A DNA stretch of 11,392 nucleotides from an uncultured Bacteroidota bacterium (GCA_946480675.1 CAMLKS010000044.1:1-11392), one strand, 5' to 3'; numbered from the stretch's first letter, positions 1 to 7,653 are shown. Notes: generated by a model not told the origin, from the letters alone. A program made the numbers and translations.

Positions 1-539
1 TTACAATTATTACAACAGCTTTATTTTTCTATTGGTTTAGAGTCAATAAGGACAATATAAGAGTAAAAAAGTTTGTTTCCAGCCTTGTACTTCGCATTCC
101 TTACGTTGGTAATGTCATTAAAACTACGTACCTCTTGCAATTTGTACAAGGTATGGAACTTCTATTGTCTGCCAGAATACCATTGGTAGACTGTTTGCAT
201 CTTATTAAACAGATGATTGATTTCTATCCATTACAAGTAGCGATAGATAAGACAAAGGACGACATTGTTAATGGGGCTTCTTTTTATCAAGGCATGGCTA
301 AGCATAAATTGTTCGATAGCTCGGTAGTTACGCTTATCAGAATAGGTGAGGAAGTTAATCAACTAGATAACATTTTTTTGCAATTAGGGAATAAGTACCA
401 AGCTGATATGGAATACAAGTCAAATCTTTTAATAACAATACTTGAGCCCTTAATGATACTTTTTCTTGCCTTAATTATTGGAACAATATTGATTGCTTTG
501 TATTTACCAATGTTTAAAATCGGTGCAATTGTCAGTTGA
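1..539 (+). CDS. Type II secretion / type IV pilus platform protein, GspF/PilC family, C-terminal part (5' end outside window)
   Basis: An open frame enters from the left edge (first full codon at base 3) and runs 178 codons to TGA at 537-539. It starts inside a membrane segment (ALFFYWFRV), followed by a basic linker. A cytoplasmic T2SSF domain follows, with the typical LQFVQGMELLLSARIPLVDCL opening split around residues 45-64 and the family's GEEVNQLDNIFLQLGNKY pattern about 118-135. The last membrane helix begins at LEPLMILFLALIIGTI and continues to a Pro-Met-Phe end. GspF/PilC proteins sit in the inner membrane and couple the secretion ATPase to pseudopilin assembly. The final T2SSF half is complete and ends normally, so the gene is cut by the window edge, not broken. 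A TTG at 135 is an internal Leu codon, not the start. Partner genes (GspE, GspD, pseudopilins) would lie to the left. Base composition is clearly more AT-rich than the genes that follow, which may indicate transfer. Confidence 0.85.
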   Translation, partial: TIITTALFFYWFRVNKDNIRVKKFVSSLVLRIPYVGNVIKTTYLLQFVQGMELLLSARIPLVDCLHLIKQMIDFYPLQVAIDKTKDDIVNGASFYQGMAKHKLFDSSVVTLIRIGEEVNQLDNIFLQLGNKYQADMEYKSNLLITILEPLMILFLALIIGTILIALYLPMFKIGAIVS

Positions 540-942
540 TAGAATCAAATACTGAAGCGCTGCTCTCTGGAAGTGGGTAACAATAATTTTTTACGATATT
601 GTTATTGGTTAATATTTCATGCGTGATTGAGTCAGGCATGGTATCTCACCCCACTTTTAATTAGGTATCCTTCTTTTTCAAAGATTAGTCTATGCAGCTA
701 AGCTCATAATCAGAATTCTTTGCTTAATCAACAAGGAGAAATAAAAAACGTTTATTAGTAGCAGCGGTATAATGCCAATCTGGAATTCTATGGCAATTAG
801 TAAAAGACAATTAGCCATCCGTATTTTTCGCACTAAATAGGTGTAGCTTTATAGAAGATTTGTCCCCTATTTGTACCTAGAAATCATGAAAGCCTTATCA
901 GAATTGAAAAATTACTTTCTGTATCGGGAAATAATTATTAGA
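540..942. other. AT-rich intergenic region, no convincing gene
   Basis: About 400 bases lie between the GspF-type gene and the porin start. No long open frame, tRNA or strong hairpin terminator is visible on either strand. An isolated AAGGAGA at about 733-739 resembles a Shine-Dalgarno sequence but no start codon follows at a usable distance. The longest ATG frame I found by eye is 22 codons (772-840) and resembles nothing known to me. The stretch is as AT-rich as the gene before it, so it may be the eroded edge of the same foreign or fast-evolving segment. The porin promoter should lie near the right end, but no clean TAnnTTTG match was found. Confidence 0.6.
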
Positions 943-2262
943 ATGAAGAAGATTGTATTCCTTTCCACAGCCTTATTATATAGCAGTATAGCATTTACAC
1001 AAAATACCAATGAACTGAAGTATAACCTGAGCACGGATGGTAAGCGCTATGTAAAAGCAACTTTCCTCAATCAGTTATGGGCACGCTGGAATCAAAGTAA
1101 TCCCGGCACTACCGTATTGGGCAGGCCGGAAGATAATACTTTTGATATAGGCCTGAGGCGTACCCGCATGCAGCTGTACGGGCAAATAACAGACCGTGTA
1201 TTTTTCTATACACAGTTTGGTATGAACAATTTTAACTTCCTTTCGCAGAATGCCGGCAACCGGAAACTACAAGCTTTCTTTCACGATGCATTGGGCGAGT
1301 TTAGTGTTTTCAAACATTCCAATGCATTGAAATTGGGAGGCGGCCTTACTATTGTCAATGGCCTTAGCCGGTTTTCTCAACCCAGTATCAGTACCATCAT
1401 GACTACAGATGTCCCTGTCTTCTTGCAGGCAACGGTTGACCAGACAGATGAGTTTGCCCGTAAGCTGAGCCTGTATGCGCGCGGGCAGGTAGGCAAAATC
1501 GATTACCGCGTAGCCATTTCAGACCCATTCCCCATACAGACGAACGGACAAACACCACCTGCCATAAGCACCGATGCAACATTTGCGGGCTATGGCCATT
1601 ACAAACAATATCAAGGTTTCGTTGCATACAATTTTTTAGATAAAGAACCGCATACTACTCCTTATATGGCAGGTACCTACCTGGGTGAAAAGAAAGTATT
1701 GAACCTGGAAGCGGGCATCATGTATCAAAACGATGCTACTTGGCGAATGAATGGCGTGGACACCGTATATGATGATATGCTACTATGGTCGGCGGCTGTA
1801 TATGCAGATATACCGGTGATGAAAAATAAATATGCCCTATCTGCTTATGTAGGTTACTACGGTACCGACTACGGTAAAAACTACATTCGCAACAATGGTA
1901 TCATGAACCCGGCAAACGGTAATACAGATGCTACTGTTTTCAACGGTGCGGGCAATGCTTACCCAATGTTCGGCACAGGCAATAGCATATATGCGCAGTT
2001 GGGCATTCGTATGCCCGAAGGTATGTATGGCGACCTCGGCACTTTAATGCCATATATTTCGTATCGCTGGTCCGATTATGAAAAACTGAATGACCCTTTC
2101 AATATTTATAATGCTGGTGTCAACTGGCTTATCAATAAGCACCAGGCCAAAATATCGCTGAACTACGAAATGCGCCCTGTATTCAGGCGTCAGCCCAATG
2201 GAGATATTAATAATACAGCACAGGCCAGCTCTGTCTGGTTGCAATACCAGGTAAGCCTATAG
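943..2262 (+). CDS. Outer-membrane porin, phosphate-selective porin O/P-like beta-barrel
   Basis: The product is 439 residues. The chosen start is the ATG at 943 because it gives a textbook Sec signal peptide, MKKIVFLSTALLYSSIAFTQ, with cleavage expected near residue 19-20. The frame is open further upstream to a TTG at 871, but that would bury the signal peptide behind 24 residues. The mature part reads like a porin of the OprO/OprP type: short alternating strands rich in aromatic residues and Gly, an early arginine patch (RRTRMQLYGQ, about 72-81) followed by a strand VFFYTQFGMN, a tyrosine-rich region (YALSAYVGYYGTDYGKNY), and a last strand VWLQYQVSL at the C-terminus. Such proteins form diffusion channels, often for anions, in the outer membrane. 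Substrate cannot be told from sequence. The gene appears to be monocistronic and ends before a strong terminator. The porin-like call is firm; the exact subfamily is not. Confidence 0.8.
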   Translation: MKKIVFLSTALLYSSIAFTQNTNELKYNLSTDGKRYVKATFLNQLWARWNQSNPGTTVLGRPEDNTFDIGLRRTRMQLYGQITDRVFFYTQFGMNNFNFLSQNAGNRKLQAFFHDALGEFSVFKHSNALKLGGGLTIVNGLSRFSQPSISTIMTTDVPVFLQATVDQTDEFARKLSLYARGQVGKIDYRVAISDPFPIQTNGQTPPAISTDATFAGYGHYKQYQGFVAYNFLDKEPHTTPYMAGTYLGEKKVLNLEAGIMYQNDATWRMNGVDTVYDDMLLWSAAVYADIPVMKNKYALSAYVGYYGTDYGKNYIRNNGIMNPANGNTDATVFNGAGNAYPMFGTGNSIYAQLGIRMPEGMYGDLGTLMPYISYRWSDYEKLNDPFNIYNAGVNWLINKHQAKISLNYEMRPVFRRQPNGDINNTAQASSVWLQYQVSL

Positions 2263-2288
2263 CATTGCATGTCAATACCTTTATTGAG

Positions 2289-2325
2289 GCCGCTGCAAGT
2301 TTTTAAAGCCTGCAGCGGCTTTTTT
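2289..2325 (+). terminator. Rho-independent terminator after the porin gene
   Basis: A perfect 9-bp GC-rich stem, GCCGCTGCA (2289-2297) with TGCAGCGGC (2311-2319), closes a 13-base loop and is followed at once by six T (2320-2325). It lies 26 bases after the porin stop codon. Confidence 0.9.
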
Positions 2326-2361
2326 AAGTGGCATCAGGCTATAACTATGTGCAACATATTT

Positions 2362-2369
2362 TACCTTCG
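2362..2369 (+). promoter_or_regulatory. Possible -7 element for the GHL10 glycosidase gene
   Basis: TACCTTCG (2362-2369) is a one-mismatch version of the Bacteroidota -7 consensus TAnnTTTG and sits 8 bases before the ATG. That is the short leader seen elsewhere in this window. No clear -33 TTG was found at the expected distance, so this is tentative. Confidence 0.35.
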
Positions 2370-2377
2370 CCGCACGT

Positions 2378-3865
2378 ATGCGTTACATATACTGTTCCCT
2401 TTTCATTTTGTTATCATTCAGCCTTGCATTGCAGGCACAGCCCGTTAAAAGAGAGTTCAGGGCGGCATGGATAGCTACCGTATCCAATATTGACTGGCCA
2501 TCCAAACCCGGCCTTCCCGCTGTGCAGCAACAGCAGGAATTCATCAGCAGGCTCAACCAGTTGCAGAAGCTGGGTTGCAATGCCGTTATCGTACAGGTAC
2601 GCCCTGCATCCGATGCGTTGTATGCTTCCGAGTATGAACCCTGGAGCCGTTTTCTTACGGGCAGGCAAGGGCAGCCCCCCTTTCCGTATTACGATCCGTT
2701 GAAGTTTATGATAGAAGAAGCCCACAAACGCAATATGGAGCTTCACGCATGGTTCAATCCCTTCCGTGCACTTACCGATAGCAAAACAAACCCTAACCCT
2801 GCCAGCCACGTCACACGCAAACACCCTGACTGGATCATTGCTTACGGCGGTAAATCATATATAGATCCGGGTATTCCGCATGCGCGCGAATATGTTATCA
2901 ATATCATTATGGATGTGGTGAAACGCTATGATGTAGATGGCATCCATCTTGATGATTACTTTTATCCGTACCGCATATCCGGCAAAGAATTCGGCGATGC
3001 ACGCAGCTTCGCACGCTATGGCAGCGGGTTTAAAAAAGATGACTGGCGCCGTAATAACGTAAGCACATTCGTATCTGTACTGCATACCAATATTAAGCAG
3101 GAAAAGAGCCATGTGAAATTTGGCATCAGTCCTTTCGGTGTATGGCGCAATGCTTCTAAAGATCCCGAAGGCTCTAATACGCGTGGCGGGCAAACCTGTT
3201 ATGATGACCTGTATTCCGATGTACTGTTATGGATGCGCCGCGGCTGGCTCGATTACTTGCTGCCGCAACTATATTGGGAGCACGGCCATCGTGCTGCTGC
3301 TTTCGATATTCTGCTACCGTGGTGGGAAAAGCATAGCTACGGACGCCACATGTATTATGGATTGGGTGTATACAGGATGGCAGAAGCTGCAAAAGGGCCA
3401 TGGATAGGTACAAATGAATTGCTATGGCAGATACGCGATATACGCAGAACGGCGCAGCATAGCAGCCATGTATTCTACAGCACTTCCAGCTTCGATAAGA
3501 TAATACCCGCCATGGCCGATAGCGTGGCTCATTACAACATGTATTATGCCCTGCCGCCGGTTATGACGTGGCTGGATAGCATACCTCCCGTAGCTCCCCT
3601 GACACTGAAAGCTATACCATCTTCACAAGGCACCTTGTTGCAATGGCAGCATGCGGGCAAAGAAAAAGTACGCTATGCTGTGTACCGTTTTCCTAATGGG
3701 GAACCTGTAAATATCAACAGGGCCGACCGGATGATTCGTATCACACAGGCTACCGAACTGCTGGATGAAAATGCGAATAAGTATAAGAAAACAACCTATG
3801 TAGTCACCGCGCTCGACCGTTTATGGAATGAAAGCAAGCCATCACCCCCGGCAGAAACGAAGTGA
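2378..3865 (+). CDS. Secreted GHL10/DUF187 family glycosyl hydrolase with C-terminal Fn3-like domain
   Basis: The product is 495 residues. A signal peptide (residues 1-20, ending ALQA before QPVKREF) sends it through the Sec pathway; there is no lipobox. Residues about 25-385 are a GHL10 (DUF187, PF02638) TIM-barrel. Recognisable blocks are REFRAAWIATVSNIDWP (25-41), VQVRPASDALY (72-82), ELHAWFNPFR (121-130), YIDPGIP (161-167), DGIHLDDYFYPY (187-198, with the conserved acidic pair D192/D193), KFGISPFGVWRN (247-258) and LLPQLYWEH (294-302). Residues about 403-488 (PPVAPL through YVVTALDRLWNES) look like one fibronectin type III-like domain. The best studied relative, E. coli DigH (YddW), cleaves peptidoglycan glycans that have lost their stem peptides, so a periplasmic or envelope role in cell-wall turnover is a fair inference. 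Which glycan this protein cuts is not shown by sequence. It lies between a terminator upstream and a separate lipoprotein gene downstream and is probably transcribed alone. Confidence 0.88.
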   Translation: MRYIYCSLFILLSFSLALQAQPVKREFRAAWIATVSNIDWPSKPGLPAVQQQQEFISRLNQLQKLGCNAVIVQVRPASDALYASEYEPWSRFLTGRQGQPPFPYYDPLKFMIEEAHKRNMELHAWFNPFRALTDSKTNPNPASHVTRKHPDWIIAYGGKSYIDPGIPHAREYVINIIMDVVKRYDVDGIHLDDYFYPYRISGKEFGDARSFARYGSGFKKDDWRRNNVSTFVSVLHTNIKQEKSHVKFGISPFGVWRNASKDPEGSNTRGGQTCYDDLYSDVLLWMRRGWLDYLLPQLYWEHGHRAAAFDILLPWWEKHSYGRHMYYGLGVYRMAEAAKGPWIGTNELLWQIRDIRRTAQHSSHVFYSTSSFDKIIPAMADSVAHYNMYYALPPVMTWLDSIPPVAPLTLKAIPSSQGTLLQWQHAGKEKVRYAVYRFPNGEPVNINRADRMIRITQATELLDENANKYKKTTYVVTALDRLWNESKPSPPAETK

Positions 3866-3922
3866 CAAATTGGACTGATAATTAATAGTATAAGGTATTA
3901 GCAATTTTAAATTCGTTTTTTG

Positions 3923-3930
3923 TATCTTCA
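3923..3930 (+). promoter_or_regulatory. Possible -7 element for the small lipoprotein gene
   Basis: TATCTTCA (3923-3930) matches TAnnTTTG except at its last two positions and lies 22 bases before the ATG at 3953. No good -33 TTG is present at the usual spacing, so the call is weak. Confidence 0.3.
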
Positions 3931-3952
3931 TCACCCGTAAAAATGCCATTCA

Positions 3953-4387
3953 ATGAAATCAGCTTGGTTTAAAAGTACACTGCTGACAGCAGTTGTTTCA
4001 ATAGCACTGTTTGCTTGTAAGGATGATAATAAGCCGACACCTTCTACCCCGCCTGCAGTGGGTGGTAAAGGTGGTATGGCTACCATGCGTGTGATAGCCG
4101 ATGCCAATGGCATTAAAGTAGATAGTGGAAAGGTGTATATTAAATACGATGCCGTAGTGATACCGGCTAATAATCAATACGATGACTCTGCTAAAATTAT
4201 AAAGGTAGATGGCACACCTATGGCCATATTTACAGAACTGAAAGAAGGTAATTACTTCCTGTATATAAAGGGCTGGGATATCATCCGCTCTCAGACAATT
4301 TGGGGTAATGTGGCATATACTTTACCGGCATCTGCCAAAACAGGTTTAGTATATGTAACAGTTCCGGTACGCCCAACACAACAATAA
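3953..4387 (+). CDS. Small lipoprotein of unknown function
   Basis: The product is 144 residues and I do not recognise its family. The N-terminus is a lipoprotein signal: basic start MKSAWFK, a hydrophobic stretch, then the lipobox ALFAC with the lipidated cysteine at residue 22. Directly after it comes KDDNKPTPSTPP: an acidic patch and then a Pro/Thr-rich flexible linker. A Lys-Asp-Asp just after the cysteine resembles the lipoprotein export signal described in Bacteroidota surface lipoproteins, so surface exposure is possible. The remainder (about 43-140) alternates hydrophobic and polar residues and looks like one compact beta-sandwich-type domain (VYIKYDAVVIP, GTPMAIFTELKEGNYFLYIKGWD). 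That fold guess is inference. The 87-base gap after the glycosidase shows no terminator, so read-through from that gene is possible. A strong terminator follows. Confidence 0.8.
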   Translation: MKSAWFKSTLLTAVVSIALFACKDDNKPTPSTPPAVGGKGGMATMRVIADANGIKVDSGKVYIKYDAVVIPANNQYDDSAKIIKVDGTPMAIFTELKEGNYFLYIKGWDIIRSQTIWGNVAYTLPASAKTGLVYVTVPVRPTQQ

Positions 4388-4417
4388 GCCAATAATAAAA
4401 TACTATATTAATCGCTT

Positions 4418-4443
4418 AACGCCTTGATATTCAAGGCGTTTTT
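4418..4443 (+). terminator. Rho-independent terminator after the small lipoprotein gene
   Basis: A perfect 10-bp inverted repeat, AACGCCTTGA (4418-4427) and TCAAGGCGTT (4431-4440), encloses a TAT loop and runs into a T tract ending at 4443. It lies 31 bases after the stop codon. Confidence 0.9.
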
Positions 4444-4492
4444 GCATGTTGATAACATGTGCATTTTTACAGTGTGTTAACATTGGTTACTA

Positions 4493-4521
4493 TTGGCTGG
4501 AACGATATTTTGTTAACTTTG
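4493..4521 (+). promoter_or_regulatory. Bacteroidota-type promoter of the TPR gene
   Basis: A TTG (-33 element, 4493-4495) is followed after 18 bases by TAACTTTG (4514-4521), an exact match to TAnnTTTG. Transcription would begin near 4527, giving a leader of roughly ten bases before the ATG at 4538. This is the most complete promoter in the window and supports that start codon. Confidence 0.75.
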
Positions 4522-4537
4522 GTATAAATAGGTTGCT

Positions 4538-5953
4538 ATGTTTGATGACGATTATTTTGATGATGAAGGTGGCTCGATGGACGAACTGTTGCAACGTTAC
4601 GAGCTCGTAAAGAATGGTGAAGGTGTGGGAATGATGGACGAGGATGATTTTGAGCGCATTATTGAATATTATTTCCAAAGCAGTAATGAAGAACAAGCAT
4701 TGCTTGCCTGCGATATAGCCCGCACATATTATCCATTTTCTTCTTCTGTCTTATTGCTGAGGGCCGAAATTCTGACACAGTCTCAGAAATACGGACAGGC
4801 ATTGAAAACGCTGGATGAATTGGAGCAATATGACCAGAAAAGCCTCGATGCTACTTTATTGCGTTCAGATATTTTGCTGAGCCAGTTCAAATATGACCAG
4901 GCTGCTGCCTGGCTGGAACAACGCACGGATGAATTTGAAGGTAAAGAGAAAATAGAGCTTTTGTTAGAACTGTCGGATGTATATGACGAATGTGAAGAAT
5001 TTGATGCGGTATTCGATACGCTGAAGCGTATTATTAAGATAGACCGCCGAAATGAAGAAGCCCTGCAGAAAATTTGTTTCTGGGCCGATTTCACTAAGCG
5101 ACTGGAAGAAAGCGCTACACTCCATACCCAGCTTACAGAAGAAGACCCATATAATGCACTGGCATGGTTCAACCTCGGTGCAGCTTACCAGGGGCTGAAA
5201 CTGTATGAAAAAGCTATTGATGCATATGAATATTGCGTAGCTATCGATGAAAAATTCGAGTTTGCGTATCGCAATATGGCAGATGCATTCATGCGCCTGA
5301 AGTGGTACGAAAAAGCGATAGAAGTACTGGAGAAACACCTAGAAATAGCGAAAGCTGAAGATGTGATATTTGAGGCCATGGGGTATTGCTGGGAAAAACA
5401 AAAGAACTTCCAGCGCGCCCGTCATTTCTACAGGCAGGCTTCACAGTTGAGCCCGCAGGATGATACCATTTTCTTTAAAATAGGAGAAACCTATGCAAGG
5501 GAAAAGCAATGGGATAAAGCCGTAAAATCATACTCAGTAGCGTTGCACCTTGATAAAGACAATGCTTCTTACTGCATGGCTATCGGCAATTGCCTGATGG
5601 AAATGGATGCGCACAGCGAAGCGCTGGTATGCTACCTGAATGCAGTGCGCCTGAAACCAGGCAATAAGACCACCTGGATAGCATTGCTGAAAGGGCTGTA
5701 TGTTTCAGGGTATTTTGATGAAGCACTGACGCAGCTGGAAGTAGCCCGCGAGCATTGTGGCGATAAGCCCGATTTCAGGTATTACCACGCCGCCATATTG
5801 TTTGAATTGGGTAAGTCTAAGGAAGCCATGCTGCAACTGGAAAAAGCTTTAAAAGCAGCGCCAAGGCGCACTAAAGTATTCACCGAATTAAATCCCGAAT
5901 ACATGAGGCGCACATCAGTAACAGACCTGATAGCCAAGTACAAAAAGAAATAG
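4538..5953 (+). CDS. Tetratricopeptide (TPR) repeat protein
   Basis: The product is 471 residues with no signal peptide or membrane segment, so it is most likely cytoplasmic. The N-terminus is strongly acidic (MFDDDYFDDEGGSMDE) and is followed by a non-repeat region to about residue 65. From there to about 445 the protein is a nearly continuous array of 34-residue helical hairpins. The clearest are around 207-240 (ALAWFNLGAAYQGLKLYEKA, then DAYEYCVAID), 241-273, 275-307, 309-341 (IGETYAREKQWDKAVKSYS), 343-375 (AIGNCLMEMDAHSEALVCYL) and 413-443. Earlier units (70-205) are more divergent. Around ten repeats are likely. TPR arrays bind other proteins; no catalytic motif is visible and no partner is indicated by the neighbours. 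The ATG at 4538 is supported by the promoter immediately upstream. The gene stands alone and ends at a shared terminator. Confidence 0.85.
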   Translation: MFDDDYFDDEGGSMDELLQRYELVKNGEGVGMMDEDDFERIIEYYFQSSNEEQALLACDIARTYYPFSSSVLLLRAEILTQSQKYGQALKTLDELEQYDQKSLDATLLRSDILLSQFKYDQAAAWLEQRTDEFEGKEKIELLLELSDVYDECEEFDAVFDTLKRIIKIDRRNEEALQKICFWADFTKRLEESATLHTQLTEEDPYNALAWFNLGAAYQGLKLYEKAIDAYEYCVAIDEKFEFAYRNMADAFMRLKWYEKAIEVLEKHLEIAKAEDVIFEAMGYCWEKQKNFQRARHFYRQASQLSPQDDTIFFKIGETYAREKQWDKAVKSYSVALHLDKDNASYCMAIGNCLMEMDAHSEALVCYLNAVRLKPGNKTTWIALLKGLYVSGYFDEALTQLEVAREHCGDKPDFRYYHAAILFELGKSKEAMLQLEKALKAAPRRTKVFTELNPEYMRRTSVTDLIAKYKKK

Positions 5954-5959
5954 ATGTTT

Positions 5960-5994
5960 AAAATAGAGGGAACTGAGAGGTTCCCTCTATTTTT
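5960..5994. terminator. Bidirectional terminator shared by the convergent TPR and substrate-binding protein genes
   Basis: A 13-bp perfect inverted repeat, AAATAGAGGGAAC (5961-5973) and GTTCCCTCTATTT (5980-5992), surrounds the six-base loop TGAGAG. The right side runs into T residues for the plus-strand transcript, and the A-rich left side gives a short U tract for the minus-strand transcript. The minus-strand stop codon (5987-5989) lies inside the stem. Confidence 0.88.
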
Positions 5995-7645
5995 TAGAAA
6001 TACGTACCCGCTTTATATCTATCAGGTTCATAGGGTTGGCGCTGAAACCTGAAATGCGGTTTTGTGTAAAATGCAGCAGCCTGTCGTAGTATAGCGGTAT
6101 AACGGGTGCATAGCTCATCACCAGGCTATCCATGCGTTGGTACATTTGCCACCTGGCCGTATCCGGCAGGTTCAGGCTTTCTGCATACCATTTATTGAAG
6201 GTACTGTTGTTGAACCTGGTATAGTTGGGCGGTGCCGGAAAATCACCATTGAAGAAAACAAGATACGTTTCCGCATCCGGATAGTCGGCTATCCACTGTG
6301 CACGAAACATAGGTACCTCAGAGCGAGACATCTGTTGTTTCAGAAAATTGGGCTGTATGATTTCTACATTCAGGCGTATGCCCACCTCTTGTAGCTGCGT
6401 GGCAATAAAGTTGATGATATCGCTCCAGTTATCCGGCGTTAATACCATAATGGATGGCAAGCCTTTTCCATTGGGGTAGCCTGCTTTCTTCAGCAATTCT
6501 AAAGCTTTGGCGGGGTTATATGTAAAGCCGTATCGCCCTGTACTGTCAAACGATGGCATACCTGCAGGTATAAACCCCGATGTGGCAGGCATTACCACGC
6601 CATTGCGGAAGTAAGTTGCTATCTTTTGCCTGTCTATAGCATAATTGATAGCTTGTCTTACTAAAGGGTTCAATACCGGCGAGCCTTTTACGTGCTTATT
6701 ATTACTATCTGTCAGGAAGCCGATGTATTCCATATTTAGATAGGTTTGCTTCGTCATATGGAAGCGGTTGCTGAACTCCTTTTTCAGCTCCCCGTTTTTA
6801 GATAGCACCAGGTCTTTGAACGAACCGTCGATATTATTAACGAAGTCTATCTTCCCTTGCAGGAACAGCAGAAATTCTGTGGCTTTGCTATCTACAAAGG
6901 TAGCCTGCACCGCAGAAAGATAGGGTAGTTGGTTCCCGGCACTATCCCGCTCCCAGTAGTGTGGGTTGCGGTGCAGTACCAATACACTCCCTTCGTCCCA
7001 GTATTTAAATTGAAACGGCCCTGTACCACAAGGATGCGAGCGGAAGTCCTTACCCCACTTTTCTACTACTTCATGCGGCACCACACTGCAATAAGGCATG
7101 CTCAATATTTCGGGCAGCGGGCGAAAGGGGGCTTTCAGGCGAATGAGCAGGGTGGTATCATCTATAGCAGTAAAAGGTTCTTTATCTGCCACACGGTCGT
7201 TAAATATCCAGGCACCGGGCGATGCTACCTTTGGGTCTATAATGCGATTGAAGCTATACACTACATCTGCCGCAGTCATCAACCTGCCTTTACCACCTGC
7301 AAATTCCGGGGCATCATGAAAGTAAACATCGTTGCGCAGGTAAAAGCGGTACTCCAGGCCATCCGCACTTACCTCCCATCTTTTAGCCAGGCTGGGTGCC
7401 AGGTGCAGGTTGTTATCAGTTTCCACCAGGGTATTATATATCATATGGTCGCTCCACATGGTATATAGGTCTTTGGCAAAGGCAGGGTCTATAGATTCCA
7501 GCGTACCACTGGAAAAATTGAGGTAGAAAGTGTTATCCCTGCTTTCCTTTACATTATTGTTACAGGCGCTGAGCATAGCCATGCACGCTATCAGTAGCAA
7601 CTTGCACGCGGCCTGCCGGTTGTTAAAAAAGCGAGATAACCCCAT
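5987..7645 (-). CDS. ABC transporter substrate-binding lipoprotein, family 5 (oligopeptide/dipeptide type)
   Basis: The product is 552 residues from the chosen ATG (complement of 7643-7645). This start gives a compact lipoprotein signal: MGLSRFFNNRQAACK, a hydrophobic core, and LSAC with the likely lipidated cysteine at residue 28 (an earlier LIAC at 21 is an alternative). Two in-frame ATGs further upstream (7675 and 7699) would add 10 or 18 residues and cross the divergent promoter. The mature part is a full-length SBP_bac_5 protein of the DppA/OppA class: SGTLESIDPAFAKD near the start, NTLVETDNNLHLAPSLAKRWE, DGLEYRFYLRNDVYFHD, MTAADVVYSFNRIIDP, the family signature HPCGTGPFQFKYWDEGSVLV, PLVRQAINYAIDRQKIA, and a C-terminal PVIPLYYDRLLHF. 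It should bind peptides or similar ligands at the membrane surface. No permease or ATPase gene is nearby, so its transporter partner is encoded elsewhere. Confidence 0.9.
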   Translation of the reverse strand: MGLSRFFNNRQAACKLLLIACMAMLSACNNNVKESRDNTFYLNFSSGTLESIDPAFAKDLYTMWSDHMIYNTLVETDNNLHLAPSLAKRWEVSADGLEYRFYLRNDVYFHDAPEFAGGKGRLMTAADVVYSFNRIIDPKVASPGAWIFNDRVADKEPFTAIDDTTLLIRLKAPFRPLPEILSMPYCSVVPHEVVEKWGKDFRSHPCGTGPFQFKYWDEGSVLVLHRNPHYWERDSAGNQLPYLSAVQATFVDSKATEFLLFLQGKIDFVNNIDGSFKDLVLSKNGELKKEFSNRFHMTKQTYLNMEYIGFLTDSNNKHVKGSPVLNPLVRQAINYAIDRQKIATYFRNGVVMPATSGFIPAGMPSFDSTGRYGFTYNPAKALELLKKAGYPNGKGLPSIMVLTPDNWSDIINFIATQLQEVGIRLNVEIIQPNFLKQQMSRSEVPMFRAQWIADYPDAETYLVFFNGDFPAPPNYTRFNNSTFNKWYAESLNLPDTARWQMYQRMDSLVMSYAPVIPLYYDRLLHFTQNRISGFSANPMNLIDIKRVRISKK

Positions 7646-7653
7646 GTTAGCTG

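Noticed and set aside
584..608. Short inverted repeat CAATAA...TTATTG after the GspF-type gene
   Set aside because: Six AT-rich base pairs with a long loop and no T tract do not make a credible terminator.
772..840. A 22-codon ATG frame in the gap before the porin gene
   Set aside because: Too short, with the only Shine-Dalgarno-like sequence more than 30 bases away and no similarity I recognise.
871..942. Upstream TTG start extending the porin by 24 residues
   Set aside because: The extension would place a hydrophilic stretch before an otherwise perfect signal peptide that starts at ATG 943.
2414..2824. Antisense frame of 136 codons within the glycosidase gene
   Set aside because: It lies wholly inside a well supported gene, has no promoter or recognisable domain, and is best explained as a shadow frame of the opposite strand.
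4447..4455. TGTTGATAA, a reverse-strand near-match to a DnaA box upstream of the TPR gene
   Set aside because: A single one-mismatch nonamer is expected by chance in AT-rich DNA; there is no cluster around it.
6929..7468. Plus-strand frame of 179 codons opposite the substrate-binding protein
   Set aside because: The minus-strand gene is complete and well conserved here; the plus-strand translation has no domain, signal or promoter.
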